From the NCBI GenBank assembly GCA_022592435.1, contig JABYQS010000147.1:1-64000 (forward strand): DNA of 64,000 nt. The letters are read 5' to 3'. The position numbers and the translations under genes are program-made. The notes beneath the pieces are model-generated. The model did no database searches. It was not told where the DNA came from and worked only from the letters and a program-made list of their open reading frames with translations. Shown here piece after piece: positions 23,704 to 35,525 of this stretch (positions are counted from its first letter, which is position 1; every line of letters starts with the position of its first letter). Source of the DNA: Cerioporus squamosus. Taxonomy: Eukaryota; Basidiomycota; Agaricomycetes; Polyporales; Polyporaceae.

Positions 23704-24877
23704 TGTAGAAGAGTTAAGTAGACAAACGCCACGTCGTCTTCCGCAGCATAAGACGAGTTTGTTCTTGTTTGATTCGGAAGGTTTTGGCAAACAAGGCCAA
23801 ATACCCGCCATCTCCTTCCTGGGGTATGGGCGCTTTGCCCCGCCCTCTACACTGCGATTCCATCAATTTCTTGGCGCTCCATCAGTCATCGCTGCCACTG
23901 GGTCACCAGCAGGTCACTCAGTACTAGTGGCAGGCTCCTTGCGCCGCACCACACACGAGTTCTGCTGCCGAGTTCAGTGAATGTCTCACCAGGGCAACTC
24001 AGTCGATCTCGCATCTTGGGCTGCGGTCGTGAGATTGTGAGTTCGCTGTGTGGAGCACGTCTGCTACTTGCATACATGGGTGAGGATCAGTCGTGCGTTG
24101 GGCTTATCATACTCACTACTCCAGGGATATCTGTGTGCCGTAGAATGGACTGGTGTTAACCTTTGACTGCCTGTCGGGCCGTCGAGACGGTATCGCAGTC
24201 ATCCAAGGATAATCAGTTGTTTCGCCTCCGAGTCATTGCCTGATTCTGGGAACTGCTTCTCGCTGAAACGGCGTAAACGGGGGCTTCCAAACCGTATCAA
24301 CGAGGCGGTCTAGGAGCACACGACGGGAATGCCAGTGCTTCGCTTCGCTGCTTGCTATACATAGGACCTGGACTCGTCCGGGAATCATGAGATACATGTT
24401 GCGCCCATGGGCCATGTGCGTATGCATACAGTTGCCTCGCCAGTACGGCCATGATGGCACTACATTTACTCCGCTACCTTACGCGTTATGAGCTCAACTT
24501 TTTATCAGTCCAACCTCCGCCGCCCGCGCAGGGCCTGCAATCGTTGTGAGTACACCTCGCGCGCGCTCAATGCGGTTCTGGCTCCTCTCTTGCATACGTG
24601 GCACTGCTGCCATGATCCCACTAGTAGCCATCGATGCCCGTCTCCTCCACGTTCCATAACTCAAAGCTCATGATCTGGAGTAGTGGAATCCTATTTCCAG
24701 CCTGGAAGACCCTCACCGCCGCCGCCAGCCGCCGCCCGCCGGACGGTGGCGGTGCGTCCTGTGACTCGCGCGTGCTGGCGATCAATAATACGGAATAAAT
24801 GATTTTCGTGACAGTTATAACTGGACGCCCCAAGCTTCACGGTCACCACCTAAAGCTTTGATGCCTACTCCGAGTCC
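23704..24877. other. Divergent intergenic region
   Basis: This lies between the starts of the signal peptide peptidase and the first Ssu1-like gene and must contain both promoters. No additional gene is supported. Confidence 0.5.
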
Positions 24878-26402
24878 ATGAATACCCTCCCCGCCAACCC
24901 AAACCGCAAGTCCCTCAAGGATTGCGTCCGGTACGCAGCATAGCAGGACGGCCTGTGTCGTCAGGAGTTCAGGGTGACTGACCCGCGTTCATTATGGTTG
25001 AACAGACATTTCACACCAGCATGGTTCGCCGCCATTATGGGTATGTGTATTAACCCTAGCACATTGTCAACTATCACTTATTCGATTGTTTCCAGGGACT
25101 GGATCGATTTCCATCCTGTTCCACAATTTTCCATATGCGACGGAATCGAAACTCATCGTGGTGCTCACCTACATATTCTTCTTCCTCAACCTCGCCCTCT
25201 TCATCATATTCAATGCCCTCACGGCCGCTCGATACATCCTCTTCCCTGACATATGGTCCATCATGTTGCGCCACCCGACTCAGAGTCTTTTCATTGGGAC
25301 GTATCCGATGGGCGCCGCCACACTCATCAGCGTCGCTGTCGGACTCATCTACGAAGGCGGCTTCGGGGGTCAAGCCTTCCTGTACAGCATGTGGGCTCTG
25401 TGGTGGCTCGACGTCGCAATATCTCTTGTATGCACGTTCGCCATCGTGCACATCATGTAAGTTAGGGTTGTGCGCGTCCCTGTGGTATTGAAGCTAACCT
25501 GACGTCAGGAAAACGCGTCATGAGCACGCCTTGCAACGAATGACTGCGGTCTGGCTGCTTCCGGTCGTAACGCTCATCGTCGCATCCTCCACGGGCGGGG
25601 TCCTCGCCGCGCCATTGGCCAAGTACTCTGCCTCGCACTCCCTCCTGACCTACACCGCGTCAGCAGTTATCGTCTTTATGGGACTCGGGCTTGCCTTCAT
25701 GATCCTCACCATGTATCTCCTCCGCCTCATCGTTCACGGAGTTCCCCCGGGTCCCGGTGTGCTGAGCGTCTTCATGCCGCTCGGTCCCATGGGCCAAGCC
25801 GGCTACTCTCTCCTTCTCATCGGACAGGGCTTACAATCCGCCCTACCTCTGAAATACGGCGGGTCCACGATATTGCGCCAAGAGCACGCGGGAGAGATCA
25901 TCAGCGTCCTCAGCATCTGCGTCGCGGTGGCGCTCTGGTCGCTCGCGACGATGTGGTTAATCTACGCAGTGCTCGCCGTTCTGGAGAGTACCCGAGAGGT
26001 CCGCTTGCCGTTCAAGCAAGCCTTCTGGGGGCTCATCTTCCCTAACGTAAGCCCTTCTGTCACGTTTGTGGGTCCAGCGGGATTCGTCATCTGACACCTG
26101 ATGCCGTTTGACAGGGCGTGTATGCGAATTTGACGATCCAGCTCTATCGGGAGCTCGATTCTCCGTTCTTCCGCGTGTGGGGAGCCATCCATTCCGCGGG
26201 CACGCTTGCCTTGTGGACGTGGGTGTTTGTGCGGACTTTGACCCTCGTACGTAATGGCGCGATCTTCGAGTCGCCGTGTCTGGAGGATTTTGATATGGGG
26301 CAGGCGGAAGGCAAGCGGAAGTGTGCACAAACGCCACGTTGTGGGAGCGTGTCGGCGACAACCACACTTGCGTATTCGGGCGCGACTGCGTCTACAGCAT
26401 AG
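24878..26402 (+). CDS. Ssu1-like sulfite efflux / C4-dicarboxylate (TDT family) transporter, copy A
   Basis: This is a plasma-membrane transporter of the tellurite-resistance/dicarboxylate (TDT) family, which includes fungal sulfite exporter Ssu1 and malate transporter Mae1. Exon 1 (24878-24929) encodes MNTLPANPNRKSLKDCVR. The next exons give HFTPAWFAAIMGTGSISILF, a family signature, and then about ten hydrophobic helices. Among these are RHPTQSLFIGTYPMGAATLI and MTAVWLLPVVTLIVASSTGG. Introns lie at about 24930-25011, 25060-25096, 25457-25508 and 26047-26114; the stop is at 26400. The cytoplasmic tail is short. Sulfite export is favoured over malate uptake because the exons read like Ssu1, but sequence alone cannot separate the substrates. 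Copy B faces it tail to tail. Confidence 0.88.
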
Positions 26403-26755
26403 TGCAGTTGGAAGGGAGAGAGGGCAGGATCGCGAGCGACGGACTCGGGGAAAGGTTGACCTATATATTACAATCCGGATTAACTACCACACAATAATAT
26501 ATAAAGCACGGCACGCGATACAACACTCGATTCGAGCCTCGAGGTCCGGTGGCCGGGAATCTATCCACAGCGATACAAAGTAGAGACAGACGGTTACTCC
26601 ACATACACGCCGTGTCGTCCTTGCGTGATATGTATGATACAGTCGATATCTAGAGGAGGGACAGGCGAGCGGGCGGGGACGCGCGGGGGGAAGTCAGGGA
26701 TGTGCGGGATGATACCTAATCAGAAGGCGGGCCAGCAGCCCAGAATCCGTCAGAG
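26403..26755. other. Convergent spacer between transporter copies
   Basis: This holds the facing 3' ends of the two transporter genes. No coding frame or repeat was recognised. Confidence 0.6.
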
Positions 26756-28601
26756 CTAGAGCGCTACGGTAGACGAGGAGGTGGCTTGGCTACCGAAGCC
26801 TTTCTCGGGGTCAAATGTGTTCTTGGGACCCGAGAGCACGTTGGGTTCGTCCGGCACGTAGGGCGCCTTGAACATCGACCCGTCGATAAACGCCGGTATG
26901 CTACGCAAGAAGACCGTGATCCAAAGGATGAACACAACACCTGTAGAGGCAGGCGAGTCAGAATTCGCTCTCTTTGTTTCAGACAGGGAAAAGTGAAGCA
27001 TACCACACCATGCCGCCCCAATGGCTCGGAAGACAGGACTGTCCAGTACCTTCGCGAGCTGTACGCACAGTAATGCGAATACACCGTTCGGGAAAATAAG
27101 GCCCCAGTAGGCCATGGAGAACGGTATCTTCGCGCTGGAGCGAACGTGGGCAATGGAGATGACCGCAAGAAGAATCCAAGCTACGCCCAACGAGAACAAC
27201 ACGAACGCCCCGAGGAAGCATCCCGCGAAGATCATCTGCCCAGCCAGGGCGATCGTCGGGAACTCGTCCCCCATGTGCAGCGGCAGGAGCTCGGAGAGGT
27301 CCTGGCCGTTGACGAGGAGGGAGAACCCACCCTGACCGAGCGGTCCGAGTGTGATGAAGGCAGAGAGGATGAGCGCGGGGTCGGGCGGTCCGTTCGTGAT
27401 GAGGCGCAAGAGATACACGGTAATCATCATGAGCGCGAAGCCCAGACCGATGATGACCATAGTGAAGGAGAAGCCACTCGTAACGAGCGCAATCGTTGTT
27501 GAGTGCTCCATTAGAGCGTGGGACAACAGGCCACCCGAAGACGACGCGACGATCAGTGTGACCACCGGGAGGAGCCACACCGCAGTCATCTTCGGTAACG
27601 GTTGGTCTTGCTTGGTGATCCTAGAGAACGATTAGCGGGCGGCGAGACGGGATAAGTGCAGACGTACATGGCATAAAGCATGCCAAAGGCGATGAGGTAG
27701 GATACTGCCGAGTCCAGCCACCAGAATCCCCAGAGGGTCCACAGGAGCGTCTCACCACCGAAACCCCAGTCTTGATTGATGTTCTGCACGGAGCTTAGCC
27801 ACAGACGGGAGAGAGCGTGACAGTAAGGACTCACTAGCGCAGAATTGATCAGAGTAGCGGCTCCCATAGGGAAGCACCCAATGAACAAGCTTTGCGCCGG
27901 ATGATGTATCATCAAGGACCAGATCTATGAGAAGCACGAGTACATGTCAAATGGGATAGGAGCGCAAGGAAGATGGACGGCGCACCTCGGGGAATAGAGC
28001 GTATCGGAGTATTGTGCATGTGCAAACAAACACGAAGAGGACGAGGTTGAGCAAGAATATTGCGAGGGCAGCGATCTTGAGCACCAGGCTTTCATTGTGG
28101 TAAGGAAAGTTGTGCAGGAGGGCCGAGACGACGCCAGTGCCCATGATCACGGCATGCCAGGCCCATGTGAAGTGACTGCATAACCATGTCAGTAATTGCG
28201 TCCCATGTGTTCAGATAATATGAAGAGAATCCGTCCGTTAATGTTCGATGTAAGGTAGAACCATAGAATGGTGCATACAACGTGGTACGTTGGACATCGA
28301 CGTCGGTGAATAGGCCGCATTGGCCACTGCATACTAGATAGCGGCCGCCTTAGAGACAATGGCCGGAGAGACCTGGTCCGCTGTGCTCTTACGTCCGTCA
28401 CCATGCCGCATACAGAAGCCACTACGCCCCCATCGAGGCCCGAGCGTCTGCACGGAGACGCCGACCGACGCAACGCTCCTATCCGTTTTTCCTCATCCCA
28501 AGGACCGTCTGACCGAGCATGAGACACAAAGAGACCAGAGACACTCACCGGATTCGCTCCCTCCAACTCTTCCAAGCATGAACGGGCAGTAGGAGCGGCA
28601 T
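26756..28601 (-). CDS. Ssu1-like sulfite efflux / C4-dicarboxylate (TDT family) transporter, copy B
   Basis: This is a paralogue of the neighbouring gene with the same fold. Exon 1 (28601-28549) encodes MPLLLPVHAWKSWRERIR and is followed by an unusually long 373-nt intron (28548-28176). The next exon gives HFTWAWHAVIMGTGVVSALL, then HHPAQSLFIGCFPMGAATLI and MTAVWLLPVVTLIVASSSGG, nearly the same words as copy A. The C-terminal tail is longer (VPDEPNVLSGPKNTFDPEKG) and ends VAL at 26759. The exons are open throughout. The shared motifs are close to identical while the N-termini and tails differ, so the duplication is old enough for divergence. Sulfite versus dicarboxylate specificity is not settled by the sequence. 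Confidence 0.87.
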
Positions 28602-29861
28602 AGTGGGCGAGGACAAGCCCCACGGAGCTTACGATGGGCCAAAGAACAGGGGAAGAGGCGGAACCACGTCAAAACGGCGCAGGGCGGAGCTATATAGATG
28701 CTACGCATGCTGGCTGAGGCTGACACGCCTCCACGCCTCCGAATACTTGTCAGGGCATTGGGGCCGGAGCTCGAACAGCTCATCTAGCGAATTCCGAATA
28801 ACGAGCCTTCGGAACACGAGACGAGGTCTGGCCTCCAATAGCGGCCTCTGCATATCCTGGGAAGCGCGATAGGCAGCGCGGCATCCGTCAGAGAGGGAAC
28901 AGTGCCCAGTAGCAATTCGGAATTGGTTAGCCACTCGGAACGGGAGGATTGGGGGCAGCGGGAGCGGCTGATCTGGCGCTTGTCAAGTTGTTGTGCTGTT
29001 ACAGCACTGCCACGTGCACGTGCTTCATCCACTCAGGCTCCAGGTCAGCCAAACCAACGAAATCACTCCTGGATCATGCACTTGTGGTTATACAAAGCAA
29101 GGTTCGACATGATCTACATGTTACCTGAGGGTACTGCGAGCGAACATTTCAAACGAACGAAATGTGTCAAGTTCTATTCATGGAATTCCTCTTACGAGAA
29201 TCGAGACGTAGAGCAAGACTCGGAAGGTCCGCTGACAGCGGACCGGGCACGCCTCGCAGCGACGACACGGACTATGACAGGAGCCCACCGTGGCTTCCGG
29301 ACTCCGGTGGTATGACCGCTTTACGTGCTCCTCCGCCCTCGTAGAGCCTACGAGAAAGTAATCCGATGTCCTCCGACAGCAAAGCCCTATGTCCAACTCC
29401 GGGGTATACTTACACCGAACACTACTATGCCCTTGCGAGGAGGGCATGAATGGAAACGCCAGCACCTATCCTCGACTTGAGCTTAAGCACATGGCGGCCA
29501 GTCAGCACACTAGAGCAGACTCGGAATCGTTACCGAGTTGGTCACGGTAATAGTAACATCCCTGGTCCATCAGCAGTACTATGCAGGCTGTCCTATATCA
29601 CGTTTACCTGCAGGAAAAGCCGAGTCTGCCTGCACCTCACGAAACTTGCACGTTTACGTGCGAGGGGTTTGCGTCGAGCTTAACACAACTTGAAGCTTGG
29701 AGTCTCGGAGTCCAGTTGCCGGATTAGGAGGGACACGGCGGAGGCGGTGCTAGTGGGCGCGTAGGCGCGCGTGCGTGGCACCGACATGGCCGCGCTTGAC
29801 CCCGCCTTCCTGCTGGTCCGCCGCCGTCCCGTCTCCCCTCTACCTCCGTTCTTCTCACTGT
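28602..29861. other. Divergent intergenic region
   Basis: This is the promoter space between transporter copy B and the PI4-kinase gene. Frames here are short and overlap without any domain. No repeat pair was noticed. Confidence 0.5.
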
Positions 29862-32800
29862 ATGCCGCCAAACCGCTCCGAATACCAACCGCTGGCCCAG
29901 AGCGTGGACGAGGAGGAAGATGTTTCGGAGGGACTGAACCCGCAACCAGCACGCGGCCTACGCAGGGCACAGAGGCCTGTACATATTGACTTGAGCAAGC
30001 TGGACAGCGCCTTCAAACGGTACGCATATTACCGATTTGTGTCGCATGAATGAAGCACCGAAGGCGCGTCAAGCTGGACAGAGTCTATCGCCCAGAAGGT
30101 CAAGCGGAAGAAGAAGGTCGAGGACAACTCTAAGAAGGAGATATGGCACAGTGTGTTTGAGCCGCAATATGTCGCCCCTGTTGTTCAGACGGAGCATGTA
30201 CGTGCCAGCAGTTACTCTTTCAGGATTGCACCCCGACCGCTCTTGTCAGGTCAAGACCCTCGACCATAAACCGCCCATGACTGCGGCCGACTTCGAATCG
30301 TGAGTGTGCTGCCATTGGCCTGTATTCCTCCGACTGACTGTACAAGATATGTACAAGCAGTGCGGGAGGCTATTGCCGAGGGTATTCACCCCAAGATGAT
30401 TACGAAGGGGTCGTCTGGGTCGTACTTTGCTCGAGCAAAGGTTGATGGTCGCGTTCAAACTGTCGCGTACGTTCCCTATACTCTTGTTGGTACGGACTCC
30501 TGTCTGAACCGTCATCAGCGTGTTTAAACCCAAAGACGAGGAGCCATACGGTCGATTGAACCCGAAGGTGAGTCCAAGCATTCGCGTTTCCCTTAGCTCC
30601 TGCTCACTAGCGACATCAGACTACCAAGTGGTTGCACCGGCAGTTTCGGTGGATCATCCCTTTCGGACGTGCTTGTCTGATTCCAAACCTCAGGTGAGTT
30701 CGGAGCTTAGCCCTGTGAAGTTCCAGAACTTACGTCTTACAGCTACATCTCAGAGGCCGCCGCATCCCTGTTGGACGAGCGCCTGAGTCTCAACATCGTT
30801 CCAAGGACTCAGCTTGTATCCCTTGCATCACCGGCATTTTTCTACGACTGGCTGGATAGAAATGCTGCAAAGAAGGGCAAACCGCTTCCGGAGAAGATCG
30901 GTAGCATGCAGATGTTCCTCCACGGCTATACGGACGCGTCGGACTTCCTGCGCAAACACCCTTGGCCTGGACGAGCCATCTCGGATACCTTTGACGACGA
31001 TAGTCACCGCAAAGGCGGCTTTCAGAAGAAGTTCCTGGCTGCTATGAAGGTCATTTGCGGGAGAACAGGCGCGGAAGACGACGTGTACGACGATAACGAC
31101 GATGCGGACAGCCGTATGCTCTATGACAGATCCGAGAGCCGCGCAGGCGAGCCTTTTTACTGGACTCCAGCGTTGCAAGACAATTTCCGAGAGGAGCTGG
31201 AAAAGTACGTATTCGTATCCGACGCTGTCAACACGTGGCGCTTACTCTCACTTTTACAGACTTGTCATACTAGGTGAGGTCTAAGGGTGAGTCGTCCGGA
31301 CATATCACTCACCAATATCCTGTAGATTACCTTATGCTCAACACCGATCGCGGTGCGGACAACTACATGATCAAGTACTGCGAGGGAGATCACTCAAAGT
31401 CCCTCGTCGATGTCGCCCCTTCACGAACTTCACGACCTGAGATGCCCATGATGACAGAGTTGCGCCGAACCGAGACCGTCGGCAGCGGACAGACCATAAT
31501 TGGCGGTATCTCGACACCACCACTCTACTCGCAGAGCCTCCCTTATACCAAGCAACCACACATACACATAGCTGCGATCGACAACTCCCTTTCCTTCCCC
31601 CATGAGCACCCGAAGGGTTGGCGTTCGTACACGTACGGATGGCTATACCTGCCTGTGACCATCATTGGACGGCCGTTCAGTCAGAAGACGCGAGACCACT
31701 TCTTGCCGCTGTTGACGTCGAAAGCATGGTGGCGGGACACGACGTACGAGCTCCGGAAACTCTTCGCGGTCGACCCCGACTTCCATCCCAAGATGTTCCG
31801 AGTAAGTTTGCGCGTTTGTCACTCATGACGCGTCGCGCGCTGACCGGGTCATTGCAGAGGCAACTGGCGGTCATCAAGGGGCAGGCATGGAACATCGTCC
31901 AGTCTCTCCGGCATGCGGTAAGTGGGCAGCTCTAGCTGCGATGGACAAACCGTACTAACAGCTGACTCAGGATGAAGGTCCCCTGGAGTTGACGCGGCGA
32001 AAGAAAGTCCTGGTGTGGGACGACGAGATACCCGTAACAGAAGACATGTTGCCGGACATCATGAACAGCTCTTCACACTCTGCACACGTCCCGCCCATCT
32101 CTCCCCACGCGTCAATAGCGTCGATGCCTCCTATGCCGACGCAGGCCCGCCGGACGCGCAGCCAGAGCATCTCCGACTTCCCTCCCCCTATACGCCGCAC
32201 ATCGACCGACATGACCGGCCTCTCCCGTCCCGTTTCCTTCTCTGCTAAGTTCCAGCGGGTCCACCCGGCCACGACTGGCGTCACAGTACTCGAACACATG
32301 GAGCGCCTCGACGCTGTCGAGGCCGGATTGAAGCGGCTTGGGGTAGACGACGCGGTGGAGGATGACGAGATGGAAGTCGACGTCGGAGAGTCTTCGTCAT
32401 CTGTTCCTGCGCGGATGCCCTCTTCCGCGCCCCCGACGCAGACGACTTTTGGCTCGCCCCCCATCTCACGCGAGCCTTCCAGAGGCGAGGGCGCTCCTGC
32501 TGCAGGTTTGCTGTCGCCGTCCGCGCTGTCCGACCGGCTGCCTGCGGTGCCTGAGGCGGACGACGCCGACGGAGACGCGACTGACGCGCTGTCGATGTCC
32601 TATGCGGAGGAAGACCTCGTCGCGATGTCGAAGAGCACGAGCCACATCGAGGCGCCGCACTCGGCGCTGCATACCCGCTTTACGAGCTACCATTCACCTC
32701 CGATCCGCGAGGAGGAGCAACCGAGTCTAGATTGGATGCAGGCGGACGCGGCGGAGAGCCCGAAGGCCCGAACGGTCATTGTGGAGGTACGTGTGATGCT

Positions 32801-32897
32801 GCCGTCTGACTCGTGAGTCTGCAGTTGCTGATAGTAGGATGCGATATTGCAGCGCCTCGAGACTGTTGATGTTAAGCCTCTGTGCTCGTGTTGGTGA
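29862..32897 (+). CDS. LSB6: Type II phosphatidylinositol 4-kinase
   Basis: The enzyme makes phosphatidylinositol 4-phosphate on endomembranes. It starts at ATG 29862 (MPPNRSEYQPLAQSVDEEED). Kinase landmarks in order: glycine loop KGSSGSYFARAKVDG, lysine motif VFKPKDEEPYGRLNPK, IIPFGRACLIPNLS then YISEAAASLLDERL, catalytic DYLMLNTDRGADNYMIKY, and IAAIDNSLSFPHEHPKGWRS corresponding to the metal-binding aspartate. A long acidic, Ser-rich insert follows (about 31975-32790). The final exon joins by an intron beginning at 32788 to RLETVDVKPLCSCW, stop at 32895. About ten short introns were read; all splice joins kept frame. The end in two cysteines is notable because type II PI4-kinases are lipid-anchored by cysteines; that link is inference. 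Confidence 0.92.
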
Positions 32898-33100
32898 GGT
32901 GGAGGGAGGATCTTGTTGGCTTTTTGGGTTCTTGTACATTTATCATTTGCTTTCGCGATGCTTTGCATGAGGACTGTTGTCGTTGTTTCCACTTTCTCGT
33001 ACAATTAGATTGATATGCTTGGAGGCACGATATAAAGCGCATAGATGATGCTAGAGCACGGCATGGATCAAATCAGACGCAGACGCGGACTCCTTCAGGG

Positions 33101-34638
33101 TCACTCTCCTTCCGCCATGAGCCATTGGGCAAAGTCGTCCAGACGTTTCTTTTCGGTGTCCTCGTTGTCGCCGAGGACGTCGCTGCTCTGCCCGCTCCGC
33201 TTGAATCGTTGTCTGCCAGCGTACAAGGAGGCTTCTATCCGCCTGCCGGAGAAGAACCTTCCGTTCATCTTCTGGAGCCAGGATGAGCGAACGGTCGTTA
33301 GCTTAGCTGAGAGGAACACTCACAATCACGCATGCTTGGGCACTCAGGGGATCCTTAAACTTGACGGTCATGATGCCTCTGGTTCCGCCTGCAGGACAGT
33401 CAACACAGTATCCGTATATGCAGGGAAAAGTGGACGCACATCATATAGTACAACGTTGGTGACTTCTCCCAGTGTCGAACATTCTTCTCGTACGTCCTCC
33501 TTCAGGTCGAGAAGTAGCGATGTGTCCTCCTCCAGCTCCTTGAGCGTGAACATGTGCTTAAGCACCACCACTCGTCCATGCTTGTTCATGACGTTCGCCT
33601 TATCTCTTCTGTGATCATAGGACCAAAACCGTCCTGGTCGTCCCATTCGCCCAGCTTCCTGCAGGACAATCACGGCGTTGAGTGTGCATGACTTGAAATC
33701 ATGCCACGAACAGGTACGTACTTTTGCATCTTCCCGATTCTCCTCGTCGCCCTCTTCTTGTCTTCCATCGTCCTCCTCGGCTTTCGCCGCCCCGCTCCGC
33801 CCTGCCCCTGCTCGCCACCTCATGCTTGTGCGAGAACTGCGCGCGCTGCACGCGCATCCGCGTCGACGGATCGCCCACCCGCAGCTCCGCGTCGTCCAGC
33901 ATCGTGATCGCAAGCTCAACCGACTCCTCCTTGAAGTACACGACGAGCGCGTCCCCAGAGAACGTGCCGTCCTCCCGCGCGTACAGCTTCACTTTCGGGT
34001 CCCCCGCGTCGTCCTCCTCGATGATCCCAAACTTGCCAAAGCGCGCGATGATCTCGTCCGCGTCGGTGTCTTGGGGCAGCCCGGTGATGTATATAGCGGT
34101 GTTCTTGGACTTGCGTTCGGGGACGGTGGAGGTGGAGGCACCGTTGTTATCCGAGGCAGAGGCTTTCTTGCCGCGTTTGTTGCCTGCGGCAATGTTTACG
34201 GGTCCGTCGTCGGGCTCTTTGCGCTTCTTGGTGGTGCGCTTGAGAACGGGGGCTGCTGGGGTCTGGAAGGGGCGGAAGTCTGGATGAGGTCTCCACAGGA
34301 TGGACGAGGGGCGGAAACAGACATACCTCTTCATCCACGCCAGCGACGGAGTAGGCAGCTTGCTGGGCCTTCACAAGGTCCTCATCAAGCTACAGTGAAA
34401 GTAGGGTGAACACCAGGAGGTAGACTGAGCATTATGGTAACGCACTCACCACTGGGAGCCATGCGCCCTTGGCCGCATCGTACTCGAGCTCAGTCCCATC
34501 GTCCTGCTCAAAGCGCCATGCTCCTGCTTGTTGGTCGTAATGGACGCGTGGATCATTAGCGAACGCGGCGGCCTGGTCCTCTGCAGAAGACCCGCTTGCG
34601 AGTGCGGCGGGAGGCACACCACCCTCTGACGTCGACAT
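33101..34638 (-). CDS. CUS2: U2 snRNP-associated splicing factor (Cus2 / Tat-SF1 homologue)
   Basis: This nuclear RNA-binding protein should help U2 snRNA folding and U2/SF3b assembly. It starts at ATG 34638 (MSTSEGGVPPAALASGSSAE). The N-terminal part has the Tat-SF1-like WRFEQDDGTELEYDAAKGAW patch. A basic linker with KKRKEPDDG and NKRGKK (likely nuclear import) comes before RRM1 (NTAIYITGLPQDTDADEIIA to DALVVYFKEESVELAITML). The second, UHM-type RRM runs from DVREECSTLGEVTNVVLYD to GIMTVKFKDPLSAQACVIKM and NGRFFSGRRIEASLY, where G-R-F-F is the R-x-F motif that binds ULM peptides of SF3B1. A short acidic tail ends LMAEGE at 33104. Introns are short. It lies tail to tail with LSB6, 203 bases away. 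Confidence 0.9.
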
Positions 34639-34774
34639 GTTGCGTACTGTATGACGGTTTTGCTATGCACTCAGGAAACAGAGAGTAGACTTAAGCAGTA
34701 AAGGAGACGGATCCGACAGTGTTGAAGTGAGTTAGGGACAGAGAGATGAGCGTGTTGAATTGGACTGTAAGTCA

Positions 34775-34782
34775 ACTGTAAG
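34775..34782 (+). repeat. 8-bp target-site duplication, left copy
   Basis: The sequence ACTGTAAG directly precedes the left terminal inverted repeat and is repeated exactly at 35292-35299 after the right one. Confidence 0.8.
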
Positions 34783-35291
34783 AGGACCCCCGAATGCGCG
34801 CTTAGAGCTTATATCCAGGCCGGAGCCATTTTGGCCATTTTCGGGGGTCCCCCGGAGGGCCAATTTTCGGGGTTTCGCCTATAACATTGGTCGGGGACGG
34901 TCATGTTCGGGGTTTCCCAGGATATAACATCCAAGCGCCCTCTCGGGCGCTTGCTCAAATCGGCGGTCGGCTGGTGCTCAGAAAAGGTATCTCGGTGTCC
35001 CCACTGAAGGTGGATGTCGGACGACTTCCGAAGGCGTTCAGTATCGGTACCTGAATTGGTATCTGCGGTGTGGTAAACTTCCGATTCTGATCCGGCCCTG
35101 GGAGGACAGGCCGAGGGTATACTTTTCGGGGGTCCGGGATACAACCAGGCTCGCCGAGGTCCATATTCGGGGCTATGACATACGGCCTTCAGACCCACAT
35201 TTTCGGGGATCGGCATATAACTTTCCGGGCCCTCCGGGCCCATTTTCGGGGATTCCGGGATATGAGCTCTAAGCGCGCATTCGGGGGTCCT
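34783..35291. mobile_element. 509-bp non-autonomous TIR element (hAT-like MITE)
   Basis: The ends are a 34-bp inverted repeat, 34783-34816 and 35258-35291, with one mismatch; the outer end reads AGGACCCCCGAATGCGCGC. The element is flanked by a perfect 8-bp direct repeat, the size typical of hAT (and P) transposons. Inside, the word TTCGGGG occurs eight times, all on the plus strand (34840, 34866, 34906, 35125, 35166, 35202, 35245, 35280), often followed by a GGATATAA-like word. This looks like subterminal transposase-binding repeats. There is a 9-bp hairpin at 34932-34953. No transposase frame is present, so mobility would need an enzyme from elsewhere. It sits upstream of the CUS2 start and downstream of the complex I subunit. 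Confidence 0.85.
34932..34953. repeat. Perfect 9-bp hairpin in the element
   Basis: CAAGCGCCC and GGGCGCTTG pair perfectly around a TCTC loop inside the TIR element. Confidence 0.7.
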
Positions 35292-35299
35292 ACTGTAAG
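35292..35299 (+). repeat. 8-bp target-site duplication, right copy
   Basis: ACTGTAAG, identical to the left flank at 34775-34782. Confidence 0.8.
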
Positions 35300-35525
35300 T
35301 GGGTTAAGCGGCACCGGGAGAAGTGGTTCTTCCCACGATGGGCTTGCCCCTCGGCCTCAGAGTCAGACGTCGCACAGTGAACTGTATACACTTCCAGTTC
35401 TAATGCGAGGGACCAATATATAGCTTGATATAGCGCGGGCACGCGATCGAGGATATAGAGGACGGTGTATGCGAGAGGATGGTCAGGTAGGTTGACAGTG
35501 GAACGATGTATCGCCGGTCTCTACT

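Noticed and set aside
32015..32730. Long Arg/Pro-rich ORFs overlapping the LSB6 insert
   Set aside because: They are alternative frames of the GC-rich coding exon.
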